Of a stretch of DNA of 64,000 nt, positions 17,466 through 26,650 are shown piece by piece. Both the position numbers and the translations under genes were made by a program. The stretch is from Acidimicrobium ferrooxidans (GTDB taxonomy: Bacteria > Actinomycetota > Geothermincolia > Fen-727 > Anoxymicrobiaceae): positions 124,001-188,000 of the forward strand of contig DYIU01000001.1 in the NCBI GenBank assembly GCA_020723485.1. The letters run 5' to 3'. The notes beneath the pieces were generated by a model that saw nothing but the letters and a program-made list of their open reading frames with translations, made no database searches and had not been told where the DNA came from. The first letter of the stretch is position 1. Each line of letters opens with the position of its first letter.

Positions 17466-18644
17466 CTATACGGTCTCTATCAGAGAGGCTATGCCCATCC
17501 CGCCGCCGACGCAGAGGGAAGCCACGCCGCGCTTTACCTTACGGCGGTGCATCTCGTTTATGAGCGTCACGGTGATGCGCGCCCCGGTGGCTCCCACCGG
17601 GTGCCCGAGCGCCACGCCCGAGCCGTGGACGTTCGTTATCTCGCGGTCGAGCCCGAGGGCTCGCTCGCAGGCGATGTACTGGGCGGCGAAAGCCTCGTTG
17701 AGCTCGAAGAGGTCGATGTCCTCGATCTTGAGGCTGTTCCTCTCCAGGAGCTTCTTGATGGCCGGAACCGGCCCGAAGCCCATCCGGTGCGGCTCGACGC
17801 CGGCCACCGTCCAGTCGACCAGGCGGGCTATGGGCTCGAGACCCTTCTTCTCCGCCCAGTCGGCGCCGGCGACCACGAGCATCGCCGCGCCGTCATTCAT
17901 ACCGGAGGCGTTACCGGCCGTCACCGTCCCGCCCTTCTTGAAGATGGGAGGCAGCTTCCCGAGGCTCTCCATGCTCGCGTCGGCCCTCGGGTGCTCGTCG
18001 CGGTCGAGTACCTTCGGGTCGCCCTTCTTCTGGGGAACCGATATCGGGACTATCTCGGAGGCGAACGTCCCGTCCTCACGGGCGGCGCTCGCCCTCTGGT
18101 TGGAGATAAGTGCCAGCTCGTCCTGCTGCTCACGGGTGATGCCGAACTCCTCAGCGAGTACCTCGGCGGTCTCTCCCATTATCATCCCGGGGACCGGGTC
18201 GAACAGGGTCTCCCAGACCGCGTCGGTCATCTGACCGTGCTGGAGGCGCTGCCCCCAGCGGGCGGTCTTGAGGACATACGGCCCGTTGCTCATGCTCTCG
18301 GCTCCGCCGGCAAGCGCGACGTCGTACTGCCCGCACATGACGCCCATGGCCGCCGAGGCGATGGCCTGCATGCCCGAGGCGCACTGCCTCGTGAGCGTGA
18401 ACGCAGGGGTCTCAAAGGGGATGTCGGCCCTGAGCCCCACGATGCGGGCCAGGTTGGGCTCGTCGCTGCGCTGTATGCAGTTGCCGAGGATGACGTCACC
18501 GAGGTCTGCCTTGTCCACGCCGGCCCTCGCGATGACCTCTTCGGCCACCGGGACCGCGAGCTCGTTGGCCAGCAGATCGCGGAAGATGCCGCCGAACCTG
18601 CCGATGGCAGTCCTCGCGCCCGATAGAAATACGATCTCTCTCAT
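17466..18644 (-). CDS. Acetyl-CoA C-acetyltransferase (thiolase)
   Basis: A 392-residue thiolase starting MREIVFLSGARTAIG at ATG 18644 with AGGAAGGA upstream; the longer frame is spurious. The acyl-accepting Cys is C88 in RQCASGMQA; the distal NEAFA, HPVGATGAR and CVGGGMG motifs supply the other catalytic residues. It condenses two acetyl-CoA or cleaves acetoacetyl-CoA in butyrate or beta-oxidation pathways. It stands alone, so its direction of use cannot be inferred from context. Confidence 0.94.
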   Translation of the reverse strand: MREIVFLSGARTAIGRFGGIFRDLLANELAVPVAEEVIARAGVDKADLGDVILGNCIQRSDEPNLARIVGLRADIPFETPAFTLTRQCASGMQAIASAAMGVMCGQYDVALAGGAESMSNGPYVLKTARWGQRLQHGQMTDAVWETLFDPVPGMIMGETAEVLAEEFGITREQQDELALISNQRASAAREDGTFASEIVPISVPQKKGDPKVLDRDEHPRADASMESLGKLPPIFKKGGTVTAGNASGMNDGAAMLVVAGADWAEKKGLEPIARLVDWTVAGVEPHRMGFGPVPAIKKLLERNSLKIEDIDLFELNEAFAAQYIACERALGLDREITNVHGSGVALGHPVGATGARITVTLINEMHRRKVKRGVASLCVGGGMGIASLIETV

Positions 18645-18838
18645 CACGTGATTCCTTCCTCTCATAAAACAAGGCCGGTCTCCCGGCCGCTTCTTCACCA
18701 AGATATTAACCGTTCCGGTCGAATACCGCCACAGTCGATGCACTCCCGCCGCTGCATCGTCAACGGAGGATTGAGGCGCCGCGCACCGAATGCGTGAGGC
18801 AACCAAACGACGTTACCGGTGAGTGAAAGGAGTCGCCG

Positions 18839-19666
18839 ATGGACGTCCCACCGGGCCGGGACGCGGCGGGGACAGGCGAAACCTCGGAGGGTGCGCGGAT
18901 CAAGCGCGTGATAGCGGTGATGAGCGGCAAGGGGGGTGTCGGCAAATCGGCGCTGACGATCCTGCTTGCCGCCTCTCTCCGCCGCAGGGGTATGGACGTC
19001 GGCATCCTCGACGCGGACATCACGGGCCCGAGCGTTCCCATGGGACTGGGCCTCGAAGGGCCCATAACTGGCGACGAGGCGGGGCCGAGGCCGGCGGAGA
19101 GCGAAGGCGGGATCAAGGTCGTCTCCATGAACCTCCTCCTTTCAGACGCCGGTGAAGCAGTCATATGGCGGGGGCCCCTCATCGGGCGCACCGTGAGCCA
19201 GTTCTACGAGGATTTCCAGTGGGGAGACCTGGATTTCCTGCTCGTGGACCTTCCTCCCGGGACCGCGGACGTCCCTCTCACGGTGATGCAGTCCATTCAC
19301 CTCGACGGGATAGTCCTCGTCATCTCGCCACAGGAGCTCGCGGGGATGGTCGTGGGCAAGGCGAGGAAGATGGCGGCCTCGCTCGGTGTCCCGGTGCTGG
19401 GGCTTGTAGAGAACATGTCATACGTATCCTGCCCTCACTGCGGGGAGCGGTTAGAGCCGTTCGGGGAGAGCCACAGCGCGGAAGCGGCCGATTCCATGGG
19501 TATCCAGCTACTCGGCACTCTTCCGCTGGATCCCGAGATCTCGCGGCTCGCCGACGAGGGGAGGCTCGGGGAGTACAGATCCGCGGCCGTGGAGGAGATC
19601 GTCGATTCCCTGCTCGAGCGTGTGGCTGTAGTCACCGCGGCGGTCACACCCGAATCCCGCAGGTGA
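18839..19666 (+). CDS. Mrp/NBP35-family P-loop ATPase (Fe-S cluster carrier)
   Basis: A 275-residue MinD-type ATPase with deviant Walker A MSGKGGVGKS, switch DADITGPS, DLPPGTADVP, and the CPHC pair in YVSCPHCGERLEPFG that holds a bridging Fe-S cluster in Mrp/Ind1 proteins. An N-terminal DUF59 domain is absent. Likely role: scaffold or carrier in cytosolic iron-sulfur protein assembly. It stands about 290 bases before the lactate dehydrogenase gene. Confidence 0.92.
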   Translation: MDVPPGRDAAGTGETSEGARIKRVIAVMSGKGGVGKSALTILLAASLRRRGMDVGILDADITGPSVPMGLGLEGPITGDEAGPRPAESEGGIKVVSMNLLLSDAGEAVIWRGPLIGRTVSQFYEDFQWGDLDFLLVDLPPGTADVPLTVMQSIHLDGIVLVISPQELAGMVVGKARKMAASLGVPVLGLVENMSYVSCPHCGERLEPFGESHSAEAADSMGIQLLGTLPLDPEISRLADEGRLGEYRSAAVEEIVDSLLERVAVVTAAVTPESRR

Positions 19667-19957
19667 GCGGTCCCCCACCGGAGCGGCGGGCAAAGGCAGG
19701 TTGCGGTCGTGACGTCACCGTGCATCACGTCCCGCACCCGCATCTGCGACCTCCGGCATATCGATCGATTGACACTCGTGCCGTCGGAACACATTCGAGG
19801 CCGGCCCCGTCAATCCTCCGCCACAGGAATCGCCCGACCCGGACAGAATAGGTAATAAGGCAAAGCGCAGCCCGGCAGAGGCCCGCCGGAGGACAGAACG
19901 GCCGACCAGAACCGGCCCCTGGCCGGCAGGCGGCTGACAGCGAGGTGGTGACTCGAC

Positions 19958-20914
19958 ATGGGCATGACCGTGGAGCACGACTCGGTCGCCATAGTAGGCG
20001 TAGGCGCGGTCGGCGCCACAACGGCTTACGCCCTGATGAACGCCGGGGCCGCGTCCGAGCTCATCCTCATAGGCCAGGACGTTGACAAGGTTGCCGGAGA
20101 AGCGATGGACCTCAACCACGGGGTCAGCTTCGTGCCCCCCGTCCGTATCCGCGCGGGCGATTACGATGACCTGTCCGGCACTCGCGTCGTCATCGTCACC
20201 GCGGGGGTCCGCCAGAATCCCGGCGAGAGCCGGCTCGACCTGCTGGAGAGGAACCTCGAGGTCGTCGACGACGTCGCCCCCCGTATCGCCGCGGGAAACC
20301 CGGACTGCATCATCATCATGGTGAGCAATCCCGTGGACGCCCTTACCTACGCTGCGCTGAAGAGGTCGGGCTTCCCGCCCGGGCGCGTGGTCGGCTCCGG
20401 GACCCTGCTTGATACTTCGCGCTTCCGCTACCTGCTCAGCGAGCACTGCAAGGTGGCGGCGCAGAACGTGCACGCCTATATCATCGGCGAGCACGGGGAC
20501 TCAGAGGTCGCCGCATGGAGCGCTACCAATGTGGCAGGCATGCCGTTCGAGAGGTTCTGCGCCGGCTGCCCGCGGGACTGCTCATTCGAGGAGAAAGACG
20601 CGATATTCCAGGAGGTCAGGAACGCGGCATACGAGATCATCGAGAAGAAGGGCGCCACGTTCTACGCCATCGGGCTGGCTGTCAGGCGCATGGTCCAGGC
20701 GATCCTGCGGAACGAGAGCCTGATCCTGACGGTGTCCTCGCTCATGGACGGGCAGTACGGGGTCTCCGACGTGTGTGTGAGCCTGCCGTCGGTGGTGAAC
20801 GCGGGCGGGGTCTCGCGCATCCTGGAGATGCCCCTGGGCGAGGAGGAGGCCGGCCGCTTCGCGGAGTCCGCGGCCGCGCTCAAGGCGAACCTGGCCAGGG
20901 TCGGCCTCCAATGA
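19958..20914 (+). CDS. ldh: L-lactate dehydrogenase
   Basis: A 318-residue LDH/MDH-fold protein: NAD motif VGVGAVGATTAYA, substrate loop AGVRQNPGESR in which Gln occupies the position that favours lactate over malate, SNPVDALTYAALK, and the active-site GEHGDSE with the catalytic His at 179. A Cys-rich insertion FCAGCPRDCSF follows at about 198-208 and is shared with the truncated copy at 25358. The ATG has GAGGTGG upstream, and its stop overlaps the methyltransferase start as ATGA. Confidence 0.92.
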   Translation: MGMTVEHDSVAIVGVGAVGATTAYALMNAGAASELILIGQDVDKVAGEAMDLNHGVSFVPPVRIRAGDYDDLSGTRVVIVTAGVRQNPGESRLDLLERNLEVVDDVAPRIAAGNPDCIIIMVSNPVDALTYAALKRSGFPPGRVVGSGTLLDTSRFRYLLSEHCKVAAQNVHAYIIGEHGDSEVAAWSATNVAGMPFERFCAGCPRDCSFEEKDAIFQEVRNAAYEIIEKKGATFYAIGLAVRRMVQAILRNESLILTVSSLMDGQYGVSDVCVSLPSVVNAGGVSRILEMPLGEEEAGRFAESAAALKANLARVGLQ

Positions 20915-21576
20915 GCGCGAGATCCCGACAAGAGAGAACGCCGGGGGACAAGGCGGAGGCCAGAAGATACGACAGGCTGGCCTGGCGGTACGATATCCTC
21001 GAATCTCCGATGGAGATGATGGCGTTCGCGAAACTCCGTGGACAGCTTCTCGCGGACGTCAGCGGCAGGGTCCTCGAGATCGGGGTGGGAACCGGGAAGA
21101 ACCTTCCTTACTACCCGAAGGGCGTCGACCTGACAGGCATCGACATCAGCCCGAAGATGCTCGAGAAGGCGAAGCGTCGGGCTGAAGCCCTGGGCATCGA
21201 GGCGGACCTCAGGGTGATGGACGTCGAGGACCTGCGGTTTGGCGACGGCACGTTCGACTTTATCGTCGTCACGTTTGTCTTCTGCTCTACGACGGATCCC
21301 GTGAAAGGCCTTCGAGAGCTGGGCAGGGTGGTCAAGGACGACGGCGCGATACTGCTGCTCGAACACGTGAGGAGCGACAACAGGGTACTGGGGAAGCTCA
21401 TGGACTGGTTCAATCCGATCGCGCGGGCGCTCTTCGGCCCGAACATCAACCGCAGGACGGTGGAAAACATCGAGAAGGCGGGCCTCCGGGTCGTCTCGGT
21501 CGAGAGCAGGGGTCCGAAGATCCTCAAGAAGATAATCGCGCAGCGGGACAGAACAGTCGAGGACGCCGTGCGCTGA
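20911..21576 (+). CDS. Class I SAM-dependent methyltransferase (UbiE/PMT-like)
   Basis: A 221-residue protein with motif I VLEIGVGTGKNLPYY, the acidic DLTGIDISPKMLEKA, DVEDLRFGDGTFDFIV and LLEHVRSDN. This pattern is shared by phospholipid N-methyltransferases and UbiE/COQ5-like enzymes; the ribose-binding and post-III regions look closest to the former. The ATG overlaps the ldh stop. It precedes the ABC exporter genes on the same strand. Substrate unknown. Confidence 0.87.
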   Translation: MSARSRQERTPGDKAEARRYDRLAWRYDILESPMEMMAFAKLRGQLLADVSGRVLEIGVGTGKNLPYYPKGVDLTGIDISPKMLEKAKRRAEALGIEADLRVMDVEDLRFGDGTFDFIVVTFVFCSTTDPVKGLRELGRVVKDDGAILLLEHVRSDNRVLGKLMDWFNPIARALFGPNINRRTVENIEKAGLRVVSVESRGPKILKKIIAQRDRTVEDAVR

Positions 21577-21607
21577 GCAGGCATGGGCGGGATGACAGGA
21601 GTCGGGT

Positions 21608-22711
21608 TTGGCCGGGACCGTACCGCTCTCGAGGAGAAACATACTCACCGACAGGCGGAGGCTCGTCATCAGCGTGCTGGGGGTCGCGGTCTCCATCGGA
21701 CTCATCCTGCTGCTCGAGGGCCTCTGGGGAGGCCTTCGGGTCCAGGTCTCCTCGTACGAGGAGAACGTGGGGGCCAACCTGTTCGTCGGCGAGAAAGGCG
21801 TGCGCAACTTCCTGGGCGAGGTCTCCGCGTTCGACTCCTCCGCGGTCGACGAGCTGAGGCGGCGTCCCGAGGTGAAGGCCGCCTGGCCGGTCAACACCCG
21901 CTTCATCGTGCTCGACTTCCACGACCGCAAGCAGGCCGCGGTCCTGGTCGGCTCCGTACCGGGCGGCATGGGCGGCCCCTGGAAGATAGCCGAGGGACGG
22001 CCGGTCGAGGCTGATGACGAGGTGGTAATAGACCGCGCGCTGGCGCGGCAGCACGGTGTCGGGCTCGGTGAGACGTTCGAGATCCTGGGGCGCAGGTTCC
22101 GGGTGGTGGGCCTTTCCAGCGGCACCAGGGCGTGGATGCTCGGCTACATGTTCGTCTCGCACGACGCCTCTGCCGGCCTCCTGCGCTCCCCGGGGACCGC
22201 GAGCTTCATCCTGGTGGACAGCGAGGACCCGGCCGCCACCGCAAGGGCGGTGAGAGAAGAGCTGGGCCTCCAGCCGCTGTCCCCGGACACGGTCGCTGAA
22301 AACGACCGTCGCCTCTTCGCCGGCATCTTCGGAGGCCCGCTGAACCTGATGGTCATCATCGCTTTCGCGGCGGGGACTCTCATCATTGCGCTCGCGGTCT
22401 ACTCGATGACGGTCGAACGGCTGCGTGAGTACGGGATCGTCAAAGCGATGGGGGCGAGGCGCGGCCGCATCTTCCGGATAATGCTCGGCCAGACGACGGC
22501 GCTCGCGGCGCTCGGGTTCGTGGTCGGATTCGGGTTCTACCTTGCCGCCTCTGCGCTCATCACTTACGCGCTGCCGCAGTTCTGGTCACACGTTTCGCCC
22601 GCGGTCGTCGCGGGCGTTGCCCTGGCGGCCGGCCTGATGGGGTTCATCGCCGCCTTCGTGCCCGCACGCAGGGTATCCAGGCTGGACCCGGCTTCAGTCT
22701 ACAGGGGATGA
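21608..22711 (+). CDS. FtsX/MacB-like ABC transporter permease 1
   Basis: A 367-residue protein with an N-terminal helix (VISVLGVAVSIGLILLLEGLW), a long extracytoplasmic MacB-type domain (about 45-235), then three helices in the FtsX domain (ITYALPQ region included) and the ending VSRLDPASVYRG. TTG start with GGAG seven bases upstream. It pairs with the second permease of identical length and with an ATPase carrying a YHS domain. Exporter or lipoprotein-release type transport is typical; the substrate is unknown. Confidence 0.87.
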   Translation: MAGTVPLSRRNILTDRRRLVISVLGVAVSIGLILLLEGLWGGLRVQVSSYEENVGANLFVGEKGVRNFLGEVSAFDSSAVDELRRRPEVKAAWPVNTRFIVLDFHDRKQAAVLVGSVPGGMGGPWKIAEGRPVEADDEVVIDRALARQHGVGLGETFEILGRRFRVVGLSSGTRAWMLGYMFVSHDASAGLLRSPGTASFILVDSEDPAATARAVREELGLQPLSPDTVAENDRRLFAGIFGGPLNLMVIIAFAAGTLIIALAVYSMTVERLREYGIVKAMGARRGRIFRIMLGQTTALAALGFVVGFGFYLAASALITYALPQFWSHVSPAVVAGVALAAGLMGFIAAFVPARRVSRLDPASVYRG

Positions 22712-22715
22712 GGAA

Positions 22716-23819
22716 GTGAAGCGCGTACCGGTCGGGAGAAGGAACCTGTTCGCGGAGCGCCGGCGGGCGCTCCTGGGGGTCGCCGGCGTCGGCGTCGCGC
22801 TGCTGATGGTCCTGGCGCTGGACGGCATCTTCGCCGGCGCCATGAAGCGGGTCACTGCCTACATCGACACCTCTCCAGCCGACATAATCGTCTCACAGCG
22901 AGGAGTGAAAGGGATGCACATGACGTCCTCCTCGCTGCCGCTGTCCGCCGTCGAGGATATAAGGCGGATGAAGGGCGTCTCCCGGGCAGACCCCATCCTG
23001 TTCGAGACCAACTCTCTCAAGAGTCCAAAGGCCCGCGCCCTGTCCTACGTGATCGGGTACGTGCCCGGCGGGCGCGGCGGGCCGGTCACCATAACCAAAG
23101 GCAGGCCGCCGGGCCCCGGCGAGATCGTCCTGGACGAGAGTGCCGCCTCGAAGCTCGGTGTCTCGATCGGGAGCGACGTGAGCACGCTGGGCCGCTCCTG
23201 GAAGGTCTCCGGGTTCACCGGGGGGCTGACGAACATCGTCAACACGACCGCGTTCGTGAGGTTCGATGACTACGCGGCGGCAAGGGGAACAACCGGGACG
23301 GCAAGTTACATACTCGTGGGTGCGGAAAGCCCCGCCGGCGCCGTGGCGCGCGAGATCGAGAAGGAGACCGGCCTCACGGCCCTTCCGAGGCCTGAGTTCT
23401 CACGCGAGGAGGCGAAGCTCGTCCGCGACATGAGCACGCAGATAATGCAGATCATGACCATCGCCGCCCTGCTCATCGCGCTCGCGGTCATCGGGCTCAC
23501 GCTCTACGCCGACACGCTCGCCCGGCTGCGGGAGGTCGGGGTGATGAAGGCTCTGGGCACCCGGACGCGCAGGCTCGCTCTCATAGTGCTCTCGCAGGCG
23601 GCCTGGATGGCAGGAGCCGCCATGGCCCTGTCCATCGTCCTCGCGTTCGCACTCGCAGCCGTGATGAGCAGGGCGGCCTCGAACATCTCGATAGAAGTGA
23701 CCGCGGTATCGATTGCGCGCGTGGCGATCGGGGCCGGCGTAGTGGCGGCGATCGGAGCGGTAGCCCCCCTGGCCAGGGTGGCAAGGGTGGACCCGGCGAC
23801 GGTGTTCAGGAGGCAGTGA
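22716..23819 (+). CDS. FtsX/MacB-like ABC transporter permease 2
   Basis: A 367-residue paralogue of the preceding permease with the same architecture: N-terminal helix (LLGVAGVGVALLMVLALDGIF), an external domain, three C-terminal helices and the ending VARVDPATVFRRQ. GTG start four bases after the upstream stop. Two different permeases with one ATPase suggest a heterodimeric membrane unit. The stop overlaps the ATPase start. Confidence 0.87.
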   Translation: MKRVPVGRRNLFAERRRALLGVAGVGVALLMVLALDGIFAGAMKRVTAYIDTSPADIIVSQRGVKGMHMTSSSLPLSAVEDIRRMKGVSRADPILFETNSLKSPKARALSYVIGYVPGGRGGPVTITKGRPPGPGEIVLDESAASKLGVSIGSDVSTLGRSWKVSGFTGGLTNIVNTTAFVRFDDYAAARGTTGTASYILVGAESPAGAVAREIEKETGLTALPRPEFSREEAKLVRDMSTQIMQIMTIAALLIALAVIGLTLYADTLARLREVGVMKALGTRTRRLALIVLSQAAWMAGAAMALSIVLAFALAAVMSRAASNISIEVTAVSIARVAIGAGVVAAIGAVAPLARVARVDPATVFRRQ

Positions 23820-24655
23820 TGGATGATGTCGCGATAAGGGCCGAGAGGCTCGAGAAGGTCTTCGGAGAAGGGGACGTGCAGGTGCGCGCTGTGCGCGGCA
23901 TAGACCTGGAGGTGGTCAGGGGGCAGGTCGCGCTGATAATGGGCCCATCGGGCAGCGGCAAGACGACGCTGCTGTCGATGCTCGGAGCGATGCTGCGGCC
24001 CACCTCGGGAAAGGTGGAGCTGGACGGGGTGGACCTCGCCAGGCTACCCGAGTCGCGGCTGCCGGACTTCCGGGCCACGCGCTTCGGGTTCGTCTTCCAG
24101 GACTTCAACCTGCTCTCTTCCCTGTCCGCGCTCGAGAACGTCCAGTTCGCGCTCAACCTCGCGGGGACGACCGGGCGGAAGAGCCGGGAGCGCGCGGAGG
24201 CGCTTCTGCGAGGATTCGGCCTCGGGCACAGGCTCAGCTTCCGGCCCGAGAAGCTCTCTGGTGGAGAGAAGCAGCGCGTCGCCATCAGCCGGGCGCTTGC
24301 GAACGAGCCGTCCGTTATCCTCGCTGACGAGCCCACTGCCAACCTGGACTCGAAGATAGGCCATGAGATCGCCCGGCTGCTGCGGAACGCGGCCACGGAG
24401 GAAGGCCGCAGCGTCGTCATAGTGAGCCACGACACGCGCTTGAAGGACATCGCGGACCGCGTGCTCTGGCTGGAGGACGGTGAGTTCAGGGAGATCAACG
24501 AGATGGCGGTCGACCCGGTATGCGGGATGGCCGTCGAGCGAAAGCCGGAGACCCCGCATTACCAGTACGAGGGCCAGACCTACTACTTCTGTTCGCCGGA
24601 GGATCGTGACGAGTTCGCGGCGGAGCCGACGAAATTCATCCCGGATAGAGGCTAG
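23819..24655 (+). CDS. LolD/MacB-type ABC ATPase with C-terminal YHS domain
   Basis: A 278-residue protein. Residues 1-225 form an ABC ATPase (Walker A GPSGSGKTT, LSGGEKQR, Walker B ILADEPTANLD, HDTR). The last 50 residues are a YHS domain, DPVCGMAV, then YYFCSPEDRDEF and a final Pro-rich turn, a module usually found with copper or heavy-metal ATPases and in metal sensors. ATG 23819 has AGGAGG five bases upstream. The fusion suggests that metal binding gates or targets this exporter; that is inference. Confidence 0.87.
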   Translation: MDDVAIRAERLEKVFGEGDVQVRAVRGIDLEVVRGQVALIMGPSGSGKTTLLSMLGAMLRPTSGKVELDGVDLARLPESRLPDFRATRFGFVFQDFNLLSSLSALENVQFALNLAGTTGRKSRERAEALLRGFGLGHRLSFRPEKLSGGEKQRVAISRALANEPSVILADEPTANLDSKIGHEIARLLRNAATEEGRSVVIVSHDTRLKDIADRVLWLEDGEFREINEMAVDPVCGMAVERKPETPHYQYEGQTYYFCSPEDRDEFAAEPTKFIPDRG

Positions 24656-24790
24656 CGGGCGGTCGCCGCGTGGGTTGAATGCAGACCGGGAGGACGGAAT
24701 CCCCGCGACAGGATTAAGCCGGGATTCCTAGAACAGGTACGGTGATCGACAAGACCTGCACCGGTCGGGAGAACAGCAAGGGGGCGGGAC

Positions 24791-25234
24791 GTGATATCAC
24801 TCGAGCAGACTATGTCGGAGATCGAGAAGTACCTCCTTGACGCAAGCGCAGACGGGAAGACCGAGGTCCTGTATTCTTTCTTCTTCTCGGCATTGCCGTA
24901 CCTGCGCGGCGACATGGCCGATTGTGAGCACAAGGACTTCGAACCCAAGAACTGGATATACCATCTCGAGGTCACGACCGAGCCGCCGGACAGCAACGAC
25001 TTCCGCCTTTTCCACGTGGGCGTCTACCCCATCAACACATACCCGGCCCAGGTCTGGGAGACAAGAGACTGGTTCCTGAAGAGGGTAGCCGAACTCGGCA
25101 TGACCGCGAGAGACTGCCACGAGCAGATAGAACTGGAGGTCGAAGGCCTTTCGCCCGAGGACCTCGAGGCCGCAATGACGTGCGAAGACTTCCGAAAGCG
25201 CGACTCTGAGGCGAAGCCCGGGCAGGAGAGCTGA
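24791..25234 (+). CDS. Conserved-looking acidic protein of unknown function
   Basis: A 147-residue soluble protein beginning near MSEIEKYLLDASADGKTEVLY. It is rich in acidic residues and aromatic patches (FFFSALPYLRGD, NWIYHLEV, VYPINTYPAQVWETRDWF) and has two Cys near CEHKD and CHEQ. I do not recognise a family. The GTG at 24791 follows a G-rich GGGGGCGGG; an ATG at 24812 is an alternative start. It lies 135 bases after the ABC operon. Confidence 0.55.
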   Translation: MISLEQTMSEIEKYLLDASADGKTEVLYSFFFSALPYLRGDMADCEHKDFEPKNWIYHLEVTTEPPDSNDFRLFHVGVYPINTYPAQVWETRDWFLKRVAELGMTARDCHEQIELEVEGLSPEDLEAAMTCEDFRKRDSEAKPGQES

Positions 25235-25284
25235 CCGGAGGTCGCCAGCCTGGCTCAACTCCGCGTCGTGGGTGGAAGGTTGTT

Positions 25285-25356
25285 GACTACCGGCCCTTCA
25301 TCCTTCACCTTCCGAAGGAACTCCGATGTCTTATTCTTGAACTCCTTCACCTTGAC
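25285..25356 (-). pseudogene. Phd/YefM-type antitoxin N-terminal remnant
   Basis: On the minus strand this stretch encodes SVKVKEFKNKTSEFLRKVK and then DEGPVV. It is the typical N-terminal helix-strand start of Phd/YefM antitoxins (VSEFKxxxSEFLxxVxxGxPVVV). The frame loses similarity after NNLPP and has no start of its own: it abuts the ldh fragment in the opposite orientation. It is therefore a leftover of a toxin-antitoxin locus cut by rearrangement. Confidence 0.6.
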
Positions 25357-25357
25357 G

Positions 25358-25771
25358 GACTCCGAGGTCGCCGCCTGGAGCGCCACTAATGTCGCGGGAA
25401 TGCCGTTCGAGCTGTTCTGCCGGGGCTGCCCCTGCGGTTGCACGTTCGCCGACAAGGACGCGATTTTCCAGAGCGTACGAAACGCGGCTTACGAGATAAT
25501 CGAGAAGAAGGGCGCCACTTTCTACGCGATAGGACTCGCGGTGCGCCGCATCGTGCAGGCAATCCTCCGGGACGAGAGCGTTATCCTGACAGTCTCGTCG
25601 CTCATGGGCGGGCAGTACGGGGTGGCAGACGTCTGCATGAGCCTGCCGTCCATAGTCGACCGGACTGGAGTAGCACGCGTCCTCGAGATGCCCCTGAACG
25701 AGAAAGAGAGCGGCGATTTCACGTCCTCTGCGAAAGACCTCAGGAGCAATCTGACCTCAGTCGGACTCTGA
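25358..25771 (+). pseudogene. Truncated L-lactate dehydrogenase (C-terminal half)
   Basis: From DSEVAAWSATNVAGMPFE to the end at 25771 this matches residues 181-317 of the intact LDH at 19958 with high identity, including the FCxGCPxxC insertion and IIEKKGATFYAIGLAVRR. The first 180 residues, holding the NAD fold and catalytic His, are missing and are replaced by antitoxin debris at about 25357. The remaining frame is intact but cannot make an active LDH. The divergence from the intact copy shows an old duplication or a second acquired allele. Confidence 0.85.
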
Positions 25772-25784
25772 TTGGCTCAGAGTC
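25764..25784. terminator. Small palindrome between convergent genes
   Basis: GACTCTGA at 25764-25771 pairs perfectly with TCAGAGTC at 25777-25784 around a TTGGC loop. It spans the stops of the ldh fragment and the convergent lipoprotein gene, a position fitting a bidirectional terminator. No long T run follows on either strand, so strength is doubtful. Confidence 0.4.
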
Positions 25785-26580
25785 TTGTCCGCTCCAGTAG
25801 CAGGCTGTCGCCTTCCCGCAAGGCTTCCGCCGCGTTCAGGACGAAACGTGCTTCGATATCGGCCACGGTTGCAGCCCGATACTCACCGCCGAGCTCACGA
25901 AGGCCGACCGCGTAACTTATCTTCCCATCCGATCCGTACATGATGTTCACGCTCACCGAACCGCCGCCGCCCGTGAAACCGCTCCCTCCAAATCCCATGC
26001 TCTGATTGCCCGACATGTTGTCTGGTGGATCCGAGGGATTGATGCGCGTTCCCTCATCGAGTGTGTGTTGAAGCACATATTCCTCGAGCTCATCGAGGCC
26101 GTACATCGAATCGATTACTCGCAGGTAGCTGTTTGCCACGTACCAGGCCGAAACTGCGTCAGTGGCGATACCTCCATCCACTTTCCAGGACACGCTCTTG
26201 TCCATCTGCGCCAGGTCGCCGGTCAACGTTCCCCTGAGCCGGTCCTCGAGCCGGTCGGTGATCTCATCGGGATTCTCGGGCATAGCCGTTGGGCCAATTG
26301 AGGGCCTAGGCATCTCTTTCTCGTACTTCTTCACGACGGCCGCCACCCTCGCACGCCTCTCGGCTTGTGGCACGGCGGGATCGATAGCCTTGGAGAGGTC
26401 TTCGATCACCGGGCCCAGCTGTGCCCGGACACCCTGCAGCGTTGTGAACTCCTCCGGCGTAATGATTCCTGCGCGTTCCTGAGGGCTCCTGCTATCGCAG
26501 GCAAATGCCGTCACCAGCACAAGAACCGAGACGCATATGCAGATACCGAGCCTCGCGGCATTAGAGTACCGAGATTGCAC
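25777..26580 (-). CDS. Lipoprotein of unknown function
   Basis: A 267-residue product with a signal peptide and a VTAFAC lipobox near residue 28. After it come a helical region (TLQGVRAQLGPVIEDLSKAID, RVAAVVKKYEKEM), a conserved-looking SAWYVANSYLRVIDSMYGLDELEEYVL and a Gly/Ser-rich linker (GFGGSGFTGGGG) before a small C-terminal beta segment. Family not recognised. GTG start with a GGGGGGAAGC Shine-Dalgarno. Its composition is less GC-rich than the flanks. Confidence 0.6.
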   Translation of the reverse strand: MQSRYSNAARLGICICVSVLVLVTAFACDSRSPQERAGIITPEEFTTLQGVRAQLGPVIEDLSKAIDPAVPQAERRARVAAVVKKYEKEMPRPSIGPTAMPENPDEITDRLEDRLRGTLTGDLAQMDKSVSWKVDGGIATDAVSAWYVANSYLRVIDSMYGLDELEEYVLQHTLDEGTRINPSDPPDNMSGNQSMGFGGSGFTGGGGSVSVNIMYGSDGKISYAVGLRELGGEYRAATVADIEARFVLNAAEALREGDSLLLERTRL

Positions 26581-26650
26581 GCTTCCCCCCTGTACCTATT
26601 ATAGGTCGCTATGGAACCCTGCAGGGGTCTTGCCAGATTCTGCGACCAGG

